NCBI RefSeq assembly: GCF_016862575.1
Contig: NZ_BONF01000047.1
Location: forward strand, 1 to 64,000
Direction: 5' to 3'
DNA length: 64,000 nt
From: Catellatospora bangladeshensis
GTDB taxonomy: Bacteria; Actinomycetota; Actinomycetes; Mycobacteriales; Micromonosporaceae
Shown here: positions 1 through 9,628 of the stretch, one piece after another
How positions within the stretch are numbered: position 1 is the stretch's first letter
How the letters are laid out: each line of letters begins with the position of its first letter
The notes under the pieces: model-generated
The model's database searches: none
Seen by the model: only the letters and a program-made list of their open reading frames with translations
What the model was told of the DNA's origin: nothing
Translations under genes and position numbers: made by a program

Positions 1-12
1 GTGATCCGATGA
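1..12 (+). CDS. 3' end of an upstream gene (partial)
   Basis: The first twelve bases read GTG ATC CGA TGA in frame 1, so an upstream reading frame probably ends here. Its TGA overlaps the ATG of the next gene as ATGA, which is the same arrangement seen between the two NRPS genes downstream. This suggests the operon begins outside the window. Only four codons are visible, so the identity is unknown and the call is an inference from the overlap. Confidence 0.35.
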   Translation: MIR

Positions 13-3000
13 CGCCCCGCACCCTCCCGGAACTGCTGGCCGCCCTCGCCGCGGCGCGACCCGAACATGTGGCGCTGCGGCTGGTGACCGGCCCCGGGCA
101 GGGTGCGGGGCTCACCGCGCGTGACTGGCACACCCGGTCCGTGTCCGCCGGGCACGGCCTGCTCGGCAAGGGCGTCGCGCCCGGTGACCGGGTCGGGCTC
201 GTGTTCGGCGGGCACGGCTGGCTGGACTACGCGGTCGCGTACGCGGCCGTCACCGGCGTCGGCGCGGTCGCCGTGCCGATCAGCGCCAAGCTGCCCCCCG
301 CCCGCATCGCCGAGCTGCTGTCCCACAGCGGCGCGGCGGCCGTGGTCGGCGCGGACGGCTGGGCGCTGTCCGACCTGGACGGCCTCGGCGAAAAGCCGCT
401 GCCTGCCGTCGAGCCCGGACAGTGCGCGCAGATCGTCTACACCTCCGGCACCACCGGCACGCCCAAGGGCGTCACCGCGAGCCACGCCAACCTGACCCAC
501 GGGCTCGACCCGGCCCGGCCGCCGCTGGCCCATTCGCGCCACGCGCTGCACGCCTTCCCGCTGGGCACCAACGCCGCGCAGACCATGCTGGTCACCGCAC
601 TGGTCGCGCGGCCCACCGTGGTGGTGCTGCCCGAGTTCGATCCGGCCGCGTACGCCGAAACGGCACGGACCCTGGCCGCGGGCACCCTGTTCCTGGTGCC
701 CGCCATGGCGAGCGCGCTGCTGGAGGCGGGCGTGCTGGACGGGCTGGACGACGTGCAGCTCGTCTCGTGCACCGCCGCCGCGCTGCCGCCCGCGCTGGGC
801 CGTGCCCTGTCGGAGACGCTGCCCGAGGCCGTCATCGTCAACAACTACACGTCCACCGAGGCCGCGCCCGCGTACACCAGCATGGTCTTCGACCCGGACC
901 GGCCGGACTCGGTCGGCCGGGCCGAGGGCGGCGCGGAGCTGCGCATCCTCACCACCGACGGGGAGCCGGCCGGGCCGGGCGAGGTGGGCGAGGTGTGGCT
1001 GCACGCCGGTGACGCGGCCCGCGCCTACCACGCCGACCCGCACGGGAGTGCGGCCGTGTTCCGGGACGGCTGGGTGCGCATGGGCGACCTCGGCTACCGT
1101 GACGCCGCCGGTTACCTGTATCTCGTGGACCGGGAGTCCGACCTGGTCAACGCCGGGGCGCACCGGGTGTCCACGCTGCGCGTCGAGGCCGCCCTGTACG
1201 AGCACCCGCAGGTCACGGCCGCCGCCGTGCTCGGCCTGCCGCACCCGGTGATGGGCGCGACCGTGGCCGCCGCGGTGGTGCTGCGCGACCCGGCGGCCCT
1301 GGACGGGCTGCGCCCGTTCCTCGCCACCCGGCTCGCCGGGTACGAGCTGCCCACCCGCCTGATCGCGGTGCCCGAGCTGCCGCGCAACGACGGCGGCAAG
1401 GTGGTCAAGGGCGCGCTGCGGGAGCTGTTCGCGTCGGCCCCGGCCCGGGTGGCGCCGCGCACCGAGGCGGAACTCGCGCTGGCCGGGCTGTGGCGCGAGG
1501 TGCTGCGGGTGCCCGAGGTCGGCGCGGGCGACGACTTCTTCGCCCTCGGCGGTGACTCGATGCGCGCCACCCGCCTGGCCGCCGCCGCGTCCGAGCACTT
1601 CGGCGCTCCGGTCCCGGTCTCCCTCATCTTCGAGACCCCGGTCCTCGCTCCCCAGGCACTCCGCCTCGCGCAGCCCCCGGTGACCGGGCCGGCCGGCGGC
1701 GTCCGTCCGGCGAGCGAAGCTCCCGCCACGCGGTCGGCGACGGGCGAGAGTCTCGACCGCGAGGGCGGGGTGCCGCTGAGTTCGACGCAGGAGAGCATGC
1801 TGGCCTGGACGTGGGCCACGGGGGAGCCGCGCGACGTGGGGCCGATCAGCGTCGGCATGCGGGTGCGCGACGAGCTGGACCCCGACCTGCTGGAACGTGC
1901 CCTGGCCGAGGTGGTGCGGCGGCACGAGGCGCTGCGGACCGTGTTCGACCGCGACGCGGCCGGGATCGACCGGGCGCGGGTGCTGGCCGAGTGCCCGCCG
2001 GTGGTGACCGTGGCGGCGGCCCGGGATCTCGCGCACGCGGGCGAGCTGTGCCGGGCGGACCGGGAGCTGCGCTTCGACACCGGGCGGGGGCCGCTGGTGC
2101 GCGCGCTGGTGGCGAGCCTCGCGCCGGACGACCACGTGCTCGGGCTGGCCGTGCACCACCTGGTCTGCGACGGCGTGTCGATGGGCGTGCTGCTGCGCGA
2201 GCTGGGGCTGGCGTACGCGGCGCTGCGCGGCGGGCACCCGCTGCCACCGTCCGTGCCGGACACGGCGCTGCGGGACTTCGTCGCGTACACCCGGCGGCAG
2301 TGGTGCGTCACCCTGCCGCACTGGCACCGGGTGCTGGACGGCGCACCGGCGAACCTGGTGCCGTTCCGGGGCCGGGAGGTCGCGACCCGGCTGCGCAGCG
2401 GGCAGCGCGAGGTGCCGCTGCCCGCCGGGCTGGGCCCCGGGCTGCGCCGTGCCGCCGCCGCGCACGGCGCGACCCCGTTCATGCTGATCGCGGCGTGCTG
2501 GGCGGCGGCGCTGGCGGAGCGCACCGGCACGGACGACATCGTGCTGATGTCCCCGGTGCCCGGCCGGACCCGGCCCGGCAGCGAGGCGCTGATCGGCTGC
2601 CTGAGCCAGTCGCTGCTGCTACGGGTGGACACCTCCGGTGCGCCCGGCCACGACGGGCTGCTCGCCCGGACACGCCGGGTCGTGCTGGACGCGCTGGACC
2701 ACCAGCACTTCCCGTTCGTCGAGTTCTACCTGCGGCATCCCGGCGCGGCCTGGCTGCGGGTGGAGACCTGGGGCGGCCAGGCGCACCTGCCCGGCCTGGA
2801 GTCGGAGGCGTTCGACCTGCCCCGGGCGCTGGACGCGGACTGGCCCACCCCGGGCGGCGAGCCCGATCTCCAGTCGCCCGAACTCGCCGTGGTCGAGCAC
2901 CCGGACGGGAGCCTGGTCGGCCACCTGCTCTACAACCACCACGCGTTCTCGCCGTCCACCATGGACGAGCTCGCCGCCCGGGTCGCCGCGCTGCTGCGCG

Positions 3001-3050
3001 ACGCGGTACGCGAACTCGCCCCCGCCGCACCGCAGGAGGAGCACCGATGA
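9..3050 (+). CDS. Nonribosomal peptide synthetase, A-PCP-C
   Basis: This 1013-residue protein activates an acid or amino acid, holds it on a carrier and passes it on. The adenylation domain (about 1-475) has the P-loop YTSGTTGTPKGV near residue 145. Its NNYTSTEA and RESDLVNAGAHRV segments look more like an acyl- or aryl-CoA ligase than a standard amino-acid A domain, so the substrate may be a non-amino acid. The carrier domain (about 485-560) has GGDSM with phosphopantetheine Ser517. The condensation domain (about 595-1005) has HHLVCDG with catalytic His717. The ATG overlaps the preceding stop and the TGA overlaps the next ATG, so translation is probably coupled. No thioesterase is present. 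The substrate cannot be read with confidence. Confidence 0.88.
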   Translation: MTPRTLPELLAALAAARPEHVALRLVTGPGQGAGLTARDWHTRSVSAGHGLLGKGVAPGDRVGLVFGGHGWLDYAVAYAAVTGVGAVAVPISAKLPPARIAELLSHSGAAAVVGADGWALSDLDGLGEKPLPAVEPGQCAQIVYTSGTTGTPKGVTASHANLTHGLDPARPPLAHSRHALHAFPLGTNAAQTMLVTALVARPTVVVLPEFDPAAYAETARTLAAGTLFLVPAMASALLEAGVLDGLDDVQLVSCTAAALPPALGRALSETLPEAVIVNNYTSTEAAPAYTSMVFDPDRPDSVGRAEGGAELRILTTDGEPAGPGEVGEVWLHAGDAARAYHADPHGSAAVFRDGWVRMGDLGYRDAAGYLYLVDRESDLVNAGAHRVSTLRVEAALYEHPQVTAAAVLGLPHPVMGATVAAAVVLRDPAALDGLRPFLATRLAGYELPTRLIAVPELPRNDGGKVVKGALRELFASAPARVAPRTEAELALAGLWREVLRVPEVGAGDDFFALGGDSMRATRLAAAASEHFGAPVPVSLIFETPVLAPQALRLAQPPVTGPAGGVRPASEAPATRSATGESLDREGGVPLSSTQESMLAWTWATGEPRDVGPISVGMRVRDELDPDLLERALAEVVRRHEALRTVFDRDAAGIDRARVLAECPPVVTVAAARDLAHAGELCRADRELRFDTGRGPLVRALVASLAPDDHVLGLAVHHLVCDGVSMGVLLRELGLAYAALRGGHPLPPSVPDTALRDFVAYTRRQWCVTLPHWHRVLDGAPANLVPFRGREVATRLRSGQREVPLPAGLGPGLRRAAAAHGATPFMLIAACWAAALAERTGTDDIVLMSPVPGRTRPGSEALIGCLSQSLLLRVDTSGAPGHDGLLARTRRVVLDALDHQHFPFVEFYLRHPGAAWLRVETWGGQAHLPGLESEAFDLPRALDADWPTPGGEPDLQSPELAVVEHPDGSLVGHLLYNHHAFSPSTMDELAARVAALLRDAVRELAPAAPQEEHR

Positions 3051-6013
3051 GCACCGCCACCCCAGCCCAGCACGGCATGTGGCTGACCGAGCACCTGGGC
3101 CTGGCCGGTACGGCGTACCACATGCCGCTGCCCGTGTGGCTGGACGGCCCGCTGGACTCCGCGCGGCTCGCCGCGGCGTGCGCGGCGGTGGTGGCCCGGC
3201 ACGAGGTGCTGCGTACGGCGTTCGCCGAGGCCGACGGCGAGCTGCGGACCGTGCCCGCCGACCCGGTGCCCGCGCTGGTGCTCGGCGAGGCGCCCGCTGA
3301 TCTGGCCGAGTACATGCGGGAGCGGACGTCGGCGCCGTTCGGGCTGGACGGCGGGCCGCTGATCCGGTTCGAGCTGGTGCCCGCCGGGCCGGGGCGGCAC
3401 CTGCTGCTGATCGTCGCGCACCACCTGGTGTTCGACGGGGAGTCCAAGGAGATCCTGCTGGCCGACCTGGCCGCTGCCTACTCGGGCCGGGAGCTGCCGC
3501 CGCTCGGCCCGTCCGAGCCGCCGGTGCTGCCGGTGGAGGCGGCGGCCGCGCACTGGTCGGCGGCGTACGCCCCCGCGGCCGAGCCGAACCTGCCCGGCCT
3601 GCTCGGCCGCACCGGGCCCGCCGCGACCACGGGCGTGGCGGTGCCGGTCGAGCTGGACGCGGACCGGGTGCGGGCCGCCGCGCGGGAACTCGGCGCGACC
3701 GCGTTCGAGGTGGTGCTGGCCGGGCTGCTGACCCTGCTGGAGCGCTACGGCGACGCCGCGCCGGTGATCGGCGTGGACCTAGGCACCCGCACCGCGTCCG
3801 AGCACGACCGGATCGGCCTGTACGTCAACGAGCTGCCCGTGGCTGTGCCCGCCGACGCTGCGACTGCCTCCGGCGACGAGGTGACGGCGCGGGCACGGGC
3901 CGCCGCGGTGCGGCAGCGCCTGCGTGAGACCTACGCGGTGCGGACGGTGCCGCTGTCCTGGGCGGTGTCCGGGCTGTCCCCGCGCGCCGCGCTCACCCCG
4001 GTGTCGGTCAGCTACCGCCGCCGGGCCCGGCCCGAGCCGGTGTTCGCCGGGCTGGCCGCGCGGGTCGAGTGGACCGCGTACCACCACGCCGCCCGCAACG
4101 CGCTGCACGTGCAGGTGCTCGACGACCCGGCGGACGCGACGCTGCCCGTGCTGCTGCACGTCGACCCGGCGCGGCTGAGTCCCGCCGACGCGTCCCGGCT
4201 CGGCGGGCACCTGCGCGCGCTGCTGGACGGGTTCGCGTCCGACCCGGACGGGCCGGTGTCCGGGCACGAGCTGCTCGGCGCCGACGAGCAGGGGCTCACC
4301 GCGGCCTGGAACGACACCGCCCGGGTGTTCGCCGGGCCGGGCACGCTGCACGGGCTGGTGGACGCGGCGATCGCGGCGCACCCGGACGCGGTGGCGGTGG
4401 TCGCCGCGGACAGCGCGATGACGTACGCGCAGCTCGACGCGGAGGCCGGTGCCGTCGCGCGGGCGCTCGCCGGGCGCGGTATCGGGGCGGGCGACCTCGT
4501 CGCGGTGTGCCTGCCGCGTACCTCGCGCCTGCTCCCGGCGCTGCTCGGGGTCCTGCGCACGGGTGCGGCATACCTGCCGCTGGACCCGGAGCATCCGTCC
4601 GCCCGCCGCGCGGACCTGCTCGCCGACGCCCGCCCCGCGGCCCTGCTCGTGCCCGACGCCGACGGCGCGACGGTGCCCGCCGAACCGGCCGCACCCGCGC
4701 TCGGGCCGGCACCGGAAGGTGCGCCCGCACCGGCGGCACGGCATGACGCCGGGCTTGCCTACACGATCTACACCTCGGGCTCCACCGGGCGGCCGAAGGG
4801 GGTGCTGATCGAGCACCACGCGGTGGTGAACCTGCTGCACGCGCTGCGGGAGGTGCTGCCGACCGGGCCGGGCGACGCGTGGCTCGCGGTGGCCTCGGCC
4901 GCGTTCGACATGTCGGTGCCCGAGCTGTGGCTGCCGCTGGTCACCGGCGGCACGGTCGTGCTGGCCACCCAGGACCAGGCCCGCGACGGCGAGCTGCTGC
5001 TCAAGCTGCTGCGCGCCGGCGGGGTCACCCACGCCCACCTCACCCCGTCCACCTGGCGGCGGCTGCTCGACGCGGGCTTCGCCGAGCCGGGCGTGGTGGC
5101 GGTGTCCGGCGCCGAGGCGCTGCCCGAGCCGGTCGCGGCGGCGCTGCGGGAGCGGGCGGGGCGGCTGGTCAACCTGTACGGCCCGACCGAGACCACGGTC
5201 TGGTCGACGTGGGCCGACCTCACCTCGGGCGGCCCGGTGACCATCGGCCGGCCGCTGGCCAACACCACCGTGCACGTGCTGGACGCGGCGCTGCGGCCGG
5301 TGCCGCCGGGGGTGCTCGGGGAGCTGTGCCTGGGCGGGTCCGGGGTCGCCCGGGGTTACCTGAACCGGCCCGAGCTGACCGCCGAGCGCTTCGTGGACAC
5401 GGCCTGGGGGCGGCTCTACCGGACGGGAGACCGGGTGCGCCAGACCGCACAGGGCGTCCTGGAGTTCCACGGCCGGGTCGACGACCAGGTGAAACTGCGC
5501 GGCTACCGGGTCGAGCCGGGCGAGGTGGAGGCGCACCTGCGGGCTGCCGGGGCCGTGGCCGACGCGGCGGTGGCGCTGTCACCGTCGGGAGAGGAGCTGG
5601 TCGCGTACGTCGTCGGCGCGCCCGACGCGGCCGAGCTGCGGGAGCGGCTGACCGCCGCGCTGCCCGCGCACCTGGTGCCGTCGTCGTTCACGCTGGTGGC
5701 GCAGCTGCCGCGCAACGCCAACGGCAAGCTGGACCGGGCCGCGCTCGCGGACCTCACCGGCACGCCGCTCACCCCGCCGGAGCAGCCGCGCGCGTACACG
5801 GGCCTGGCACTGCAGGTGTACGAGATCTGGCGGGAGGTGCTCGGGCACGGTGAGATCGGGCCGGACGACGATCTGTTCGACCTCGGCGGGCACTCGCTGA
5901 CCGTCACGAAGATCGCCGCGCGGATGCGCCGCCGCCTGGGCGTCGACCTGCCGCTGCACGTCTTCTTCGACACCCCGACCATCAACGGCGTGGTCGCCGC
6001 CGCTGGCCGCTGA
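3047..6013 (+). CDS. Nonribosomal peptide synthetase, C-A-PCP
   Basis: This is a 988-residue elongation module. The condensation domain (about 1-425) carries HHLVFDG with His126 as catalytic base and Asp130. The adenylation domain (about 440-890) has YTSGSTGRPKG starting at residue 575, NLYGPTETT, a YRTGDRV segment and the NANGKLDR lysine motif, all typical of amino-acid-activating A domains. The carrier domain has GGHSL with Ser950. There is no thioesterase or reductase domain, and a terminator follows, so release must come from another protein or from upstream genes. The ATG at 3047 lies in ATGA with the previous stop. The protein begins with a C domain although its partner ends with one, so two C domains meet at this junction. 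Confidence 0.9.
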   Translation: MSTATPAQHGMWLTEHLGLAGTAYHMPLPVWLDGPLDSARLAAACAAVVARHEVLRTAFAEADGELRTVPADPVPALVLGEAPADLAEYMRERTSAPFGLDGGPLIRFELVPAGPGRHLLLIVAHHLVFDGESKEILLADLAAAYSGRELPPLGPSEPPVLPVEAAAAHWSAAYAPAAEPNLPGLLGRTGPAATTGVAVPVELDADRVRAAARELGATAFEVVLAGLLTLLERYGDAAPVIGVDLGTRTASEHDRIGLYVNELPVAVPADAATASGDEVTARARAAAVRQRLRETYAVRTVPLSWAVSGLSPRAALTPVSVSYRRRARPEPVFAGLAARVEWTAYHHAARNALHVQVLDDPADATLPVLLHVDPARLSPADASRLGGHLRALLDGFASDPDGPVSGHELLGADEQGLTAAWNDTARVFAGPGTLHGLVDAAIAAHPDAVAVVAADSAMTYAQLDAEAGAVARALAGRGIGAGDLVAVCLPRTSRLLPALLGVLRTGAAYLPLDPEHPSARRADLLADARPAALLVPDADGATVPAEPAAPALGPAPEGAPAPAARHDAGLAYTIYTSGSTGRPKGVLIEHHAVVNLLHALREVLPTGPGDAWLAVASAAFDMSVPELWLPLVTGGTVVLATQDQARDGELLLKLLRAGGVTHAHLTPSTWRRLLDAGFAEPGVVAVSGAEALPEPVAAALRERAGRLVNLYGPTETTVWSTWADLTSGGPVTIGRPLANTTVHVLDAALRPVPPGVLGELCLGGSGVARGYLNRPELTAERFVDTAWGRLYRTGDRVRQTAQGVLEFHGRVDDQVKLRGYRVEPGEVEAHLRAAGAVADAAVALSPSGEELVAYVVGAPDAAELRERLTAALPAHLVPSSFTLVAQLPRNANGKLDRAALADLTGTPLTPPEQPRAYTGLALQVYEIWREVLGHGEIGPDDDLFDLGGHSLTVTKIAARMRRRLGVDLPLHVFFDTPTINGVVAAAGR

Positions 6014-6020
6014 CGACATG

Positions 6021-6053
6021 GCGGAGCCCCACCCGCCGGGGGTGGGGCTCCGC
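6021..6053. terminator. Bidirectional hairpin terminator
   Basis: A perfect 13-bp stem (GCGGAGCCCCACC and its complement) closes a 7-nt loop at 6034-6040. It begins 7 nt after the second NRPS stop and lies between convergent genes, so it probably ends both transcripts. Confidence 0.85.
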
Positions 6054-6070
6054 TGCGTCAGCGCCGGGCC

Positions 6071-8827
6071 TCAGGGCCGCGGGTGGCCGCCGTAGTACTT
6101 CTTCTTGACCTCGACCTGCTCGTCGCGGTCGCCGCACTCGGTGCTCGCGGTCTCACCGTTCTCTCCGGTGTAGGTCGCGACCCACTGGTAGGTGCCGGGC
6201 CGCTCCGGGCGGAACGACTCCGACCGGTAGCGGCCGTCGCCGGACACGTCCACCGTGGAGGTGAACACCGGGCGGCGTTCGCAGCGCCGGTCGCCGGGGC
6301 CGTACAGCTGGAACGTGATGGTGCCGGTCTCGCTCTGCGCGCCGGTCAGGCTCGCCCGGTCGAAGACCTCGCCGCCCAGCTTCACATCGTCGGAGGCCCG
6401 GGTGACCAGGCTCGGCCCGGCGACGGGGCGGACGACGACGCTCTCGTTCTCGGCGTTGCACGGGCTGACGGCCTCGTCGTTGTTCGCGTCCCCGCTGTAG
6501 GTGGCGACCCAGCGGTAGGTGCCGGGCGCGGTCGGCTCGAAGGCCGCCGACGTGTACCGGGTGGTGCCCGGGACCAGGTCCACCTCGTCGGTGAACACGG
6601 GCCGGCCGGTGCAGGTCTCGTTGTCCGGCCCGAACAGCTCGAAGGTGATGGTGCCGGTCGGGTTCTGGCCGCCGGTCAGGCCGGCGGTGTCGGTCACGGT
6701 GCCGCCCAGCGTGATGTCGTCGGAGGCGTTCGTGACGATGGACGGCCCGCCGCGCGGATTCACCACGACCGACTCGTTCGCCGCGTTGCACGGGCTGGCC
6801 GCCGGGTCGTTGTTGGTGTCGCCGCCGTAGCCGGCGGTCCAGCGGTAGGTGCCGGGCGCGAGCGGCTCGTACGGGTCGGTGGTGTAGGTGCGGGTGCCGC
6901 TGACCACGACCACCTCGTCGGTGAACACCGGCATGCCGGTGCAGGTCGCGTCGCCCGGCCCGTAGAGGCGGAAGGTGATGATGCCCGTCGGGTTCTGGCC
7001 GCCGTTGAGGGTGGCCGTGTCGGTGACGGTGCCGCCGATCGTGATGTCGTCCGACGCGTCGGTGACCAGGCTCAGGCTGCCCTGCGGGGTGATCAGGACG
7101 GTCTCGTTCGCCGCGTTGCAGGAGCTGGTGGCGCCGAGGTTGTTCGCGTCTCCGCTGTAGACGGCGGTCCACCGGTAGAGGCCGCTCTGGACCGGGGTGG
7201 TGGCCTCCGACGTGTAGGCGGCGTTGCCGTTGTCCACGGCCACGTCGTCACTGAAGACGGGGGTGCCGGTGCAGTTGGCGTCGTTCGGGCCGTACAGGCG
7301 GAACGTGATGGTGCCGGTCGGGTTCTGGCCGCCGGACAGGGTCGCCGTGTCGGTGACCGTGCCGCCCACCGGCACGGTCGGCGAGGCCTGGGTGGCGAGG
7401 GTCGTCGTGGCCCGCGGGTTCACCACCACGGACTCGTTCTCGGCGTTGCAGGGGCTGATCAGCTCGTTGTTGTGGTCGTCACCGCTGTACTCGGCGGTCC
7501 ACCGGTAGGTGCCGGCCGCGGTCGGCGTGAAGGTCGGGGACGGGTACTCGCCGTTGCCGTGGTCGACCTCCACCGTGTAGTTGAACACCGGATCGCCGAC
7601 GCAGGTCGGGTTGTCGGGCCCGTACAGCCGGAAGGTGATGGTGCCGGTCGGGCTGGCGGCCTCGTCCAGGGTGGCGGTGTCGAACACCGTGCCGCCCAGC
7701 GTCACGGCGGGCGACGCCCGGGTGAAGAAGGTCGGGGTCACCGGCCCGGAGCAGCTCAGGATGCCCTCGAACGGGAAGGGGTGCATCTCGCCGCCGTTGT
7801 TGCGGGCGTCGCCGTGCACCAGTCCGCTGACGATGACCTGGCCCTCGATGTTGTTCGAGCTGCGGTCGGTCAGCGTGGCGTTGGGGGCGTACAGCGTGCC
7901 CTCCAGCGTGGCCGAGTTCGGCTGCATGAGGATGTTGAGCGCGGTCGGGAAGTTCCAGAGGATGTACGGATTCGCGTCGTCGCTGAGGCCCGCCTGGTTC
8001 GCCACCGTCCAGGCGAAGTTGTTCATGACGGCGGTGGTGTCGACGTTGACCAGCAGCGGCCGGTCCTCGGTCGGCTGGTTGCGGAACGTCAGGCTGGCGA
8101 GGTTGTTCAACTGCCCGGCGGTGAGGTTCAGGACGTTGGTGACGTCGTCGTCGAGCGTGAGGTATGCCTGCGTGCCCGCCGGGAAGTCCTCCGGCAGCGG
8201 GGTGTTCCCGGCGTCGGTGAGGGTGACGTTCTCGATGCAGCGGGACAGCGTGCTGGAGTCGCTGCGGAACTCGGTGAACGCGGTGGCGAAGTTGATCGGC
8301 GAGGCCGGGCCGACCGAGCCGACGGGCTGCGCGATGGTGAGGTCCACCCGCGGCGTCGAGTTGTACAGAGCTCCGTCGCGCACGATGCGGGTGTCCACGT
8401 TCGGCGTGTTGTTGTCGTCGGTGTCGCGTACGTCGACGCCGGTCAGGTCGCCGACCTTGACGTACCCGTCGCTCAGCACGGACAGCCGGGAGGCCGCGTC
8501 GCTGCCTGCGAGGTTGACCTGGCCGCCGACGACCAGCGCGCTGGGCCGGGCGTCGGTGCCGACGGTGAACGTGCCGACGTCGTTACCGGCCACCTGGTAG
8601 TTGCCGCCGATGGTGAGGTTCCCGCCGAGGGCGACCGGGCCCTCCGTCTCGTTGCTGGTGAGAGCGGCGTTGCCGAGGACGAAGACGTTGAAGCCCAACG
8701 CCGCCTCGGTGGGCTGGGTGGGGCTCATCGCGTGCGCGGGCTCCACTCCCAGCAGGGAGAGCATGGCTGTGGTGGCTACACACAGCGATGCGGTCGCGGC
8801 GATGCCGCGAGTCCGGAAAAGGTTCAT
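6071..8827 (-). CDS. Secreted choice-of-anchor-A protein with five Ig-like repeats
   Basis: This 918-residue exported protein is probably an adhesin or surface component. A Sec signal peptide covers about residues 1-33, ending AHA. The choice-of-anchor-A domain follows, starting at GFNVFVLGNA and running to about residue 355. Five tandem Ig-like repeats of about 109 residues (about 362-905) come next. Each has xxGGTVxDTAxLxGxQNPTGTITFRLYGP, a paired-Cys pattern and an AGTYRWxAxYSGD segment. The tail is basic (KKKYYGG), and no LPXTG motif or C-terminal membrane helix is visible, so the anchor is unclear. No good ribosome site precedes the ATG. The leader is AT-rich with a TATATAT run just before the start. 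The gene at 9807-11024 is a paralogue of the first domain. Confidence 0.85.
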   Translation of the reverse strand: MNLFRTRGIAATASLCVATTAMLSLLGVEPAHAMSPTQPTEAALGFNVFVLGNAALTSNETEGPVALGGNLTIGGNYQVAGNDVGTFTVGTDARPSALVVGGQVNLAGSDAASRLSVLSDGYVKVGDLTGVDVRDTDDNNTPNVDTRIVRDGALYNSTPRVDLTIAQPVGSVGPASPINFATAFTEFRSDSSTLSRCIENVTLTDAGNTPLPEDFPAGTQAYLTLDDDVTNVLNLTAGQLNNLASLTFRNQPTEDRPLLVNVDTTAVMNNFAWTVANQAGLSDDANPYILWNFPTALNILMQPNSATLEGTLYAPNATLTDRSSNNIEGQVIVSGLVHGDARNNGGEMHPFPFEGILSCSGPVTPTFFTRASPAVTLGGTVFDTATLDEAASPTGTITFRLYGPDNPTCVGDPVFNYTVEVDHGNGEYPSPTFTPTAAGTYRWTAEYSGDDHNNELISPCNAENESVVVNPRATTTLATQASPTVPVGGTVTDTATLSGGQNPTGTITFRLYGPNDANCTGTPVFSDDVAVDNGNAAYTSEATTPVQSGLYRWTAVYSGDANNLGATSSCNAANETVLITPQGSLSLVTDASDDITIGGTVTDTATLNGGQNPTGIITFRLYGPGDATCTGMPVFTDEVVVVSGTRTYTTDPYEPLAPGTYRWTAGYGGDTNNDPAASPCNAANESVVVNPRGGPSIVTNASDDITLGGTVTDTAGLTGGQNPTGTITFELFGPDNETCTGRPVFTDEVDLVPGTTRYTSAAFEPTAPGTYRWVATYSGDANNDEAVSPCNAENESVVVRPVAGPSLVTRASDDVKLGGEVFDRASLTGAQSETGTITFQLYGPGDRRCERRPVFTSTVDVSGDGRYRSESFRPERPGTYQWVATYTGENGETASTECGDRDEQVEVKKKYYGGHPRP

Positions 8828-8873
8828 GAGGCATATATAGCCCCATTTGCCCGGAAGAAATATCCGTTTGCCC

Positions 8874-8901
8874 TATTTACCTTCTTGGCACCGTTTGTCA
8901 A
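8874..8901 (-). promoter_or_regulatory. Candidate sigma-70 type promoter for the Ig-repeat surface protein
   Basis: Reading leftwards, TTGACA (8901-8896) is a perfect -35 hexamer. After 16 nt it is followed by TAAATA (8879-8874), a weak -10. The region is strikingly AT-rich for this genome. The leader would be about 45 nt long. Confidence 0.5.
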
Positions 8902-8906
8902 AATCG

Positions 8907-8943
8907 GCAGCGGCCGACCCTGCGGTTTCGGGTCGGCCGCTGC
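8907..8943 (-). terminator. Rho-independent terminator of the lipoprotein gene
   Basis: A perfect 14-bp stem (8907-8920 with 8930-8943) encloses a 9-nt loop. It is followed in the leftward direction by a GATTTT tract, so it fits an intrinsic terminator for the gene ending at 8954. Confidence 0.8.
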
Positions 8944-8953
8944 GCGGAACGTG

Positions 8954-9628
8954 CTAAGGGGTGTACGGCGCGTCGGTGTGGGACAGCTCGGTCAGGGTGC
9001 TGCCGCTGACGCCGTACACGGCGGTGCGGCGCACGGCGACGGTGGCGGATCCGGCGTCGTCGGGGCGGGTCAGGTAGACCACGGTGAGCTTGTGCCCGGC
9101 GATGCTCACCGACTCGATCGGATCGCGGTCGTCGAGCACGAAGTGGACGGTGCACTGTGCCCGGCTGCCGGGCTTGACGCACAGCATCACGCCCCACCAG
9201 CGTCCGGTGGTGTCCACGTAGCTGCTCATGATGGTGCCGACGGTGACCTTGCCCAGCTTGCCGCCGAGATCGCCGGTGGTGCACGCCTGCTGCACGGCGA
9301 GCGTCAGCCCGTCCTCGCCACCGAAGATGCCCTCGGTCAGCGGTGCGCCCGCGGAGCCGAACGCGTCATAGGGGTCGATGCTGCCGCGTACCATCGCGTC
9401 CTTGACCTGGGCGCAGGTCGGCACCTTGTTGACGGCCGCCTTCGGGCTCGGCGAGGCGGCGGGCGGCGAGGCCGCGGCCGACGGCGAACCGGCCGCCGAA
9501 GGGCTCACCACGGTGACCGCGCTGGGCGCGGCCGAGGGCGTGCCGGAGTCCTTGCACGCGGCCAGCAGGCCGGCCAGGACGGCCGCCGGGAGCAGGAGCA
9601 ATGCGGTGCGGCGGGGGCGGTGCGGCAT
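8954..9628 (-). CDS. Lipoprotein of unknown function
   Basis: This 224-residue protein has a type II signal peptide with lipobox LAAC (lipidated Cys25). A Ser/Ala/Pro-rich linker runs from about 28 to 65, and a globular C-terminal domain contains four cysteines (about residues 69-165) that could form disulfides. I recognise no catalytic motif. The start was placed at 9628, not at an upstream in-frame codon, because GAAGGA precedes it at good spacing and the signal peptide begins there. It is divergent from the choice-of-anchor-A gene at 9807, and its own terminator lies at 8907-8943. Being between two paralogous surface-protein genes suggests an envelope role, but that is only context. Confidence 0.75.
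   Translation of the reverse strand: MPHRPRRTALLLLPAAVLAGLLAACKDSGTPSAAPSAVTVVSPSAAGSPSAAASPPAASPSPKAAVNKVPTCAQVKDAMVRGSIDPYDAFGSAGAPLTEGIFGGEDGLTLAVQQACTTGDLGGKLGKVTVGTIMSSYVDTTGRWWGVMLCVKPGSRAQCTVHFVLDDRDPIESVSIAGHKLTVVYLTRPDDAGSATVAVRRTAVYGVSGSTLTELSHTDAPYTP

Noticed and set aside
1811-3046. Extending the second NRPS protein upstream to 1811
   Set aside because: That part would be out of frame over the first NRPS C domain and gives low-complexity Gly/Arg/Ala sequence. The C domain starts at the ATG in the ATGA overlap at 3047.
6200-7745. Regular repeats suggestive of CRISPR or tandem DNA repeats
   Set aside because: The period is about 327 bp and lies in coding sequence. It reflects five Ig-like protein domains, with no short direct repeats and spacers.
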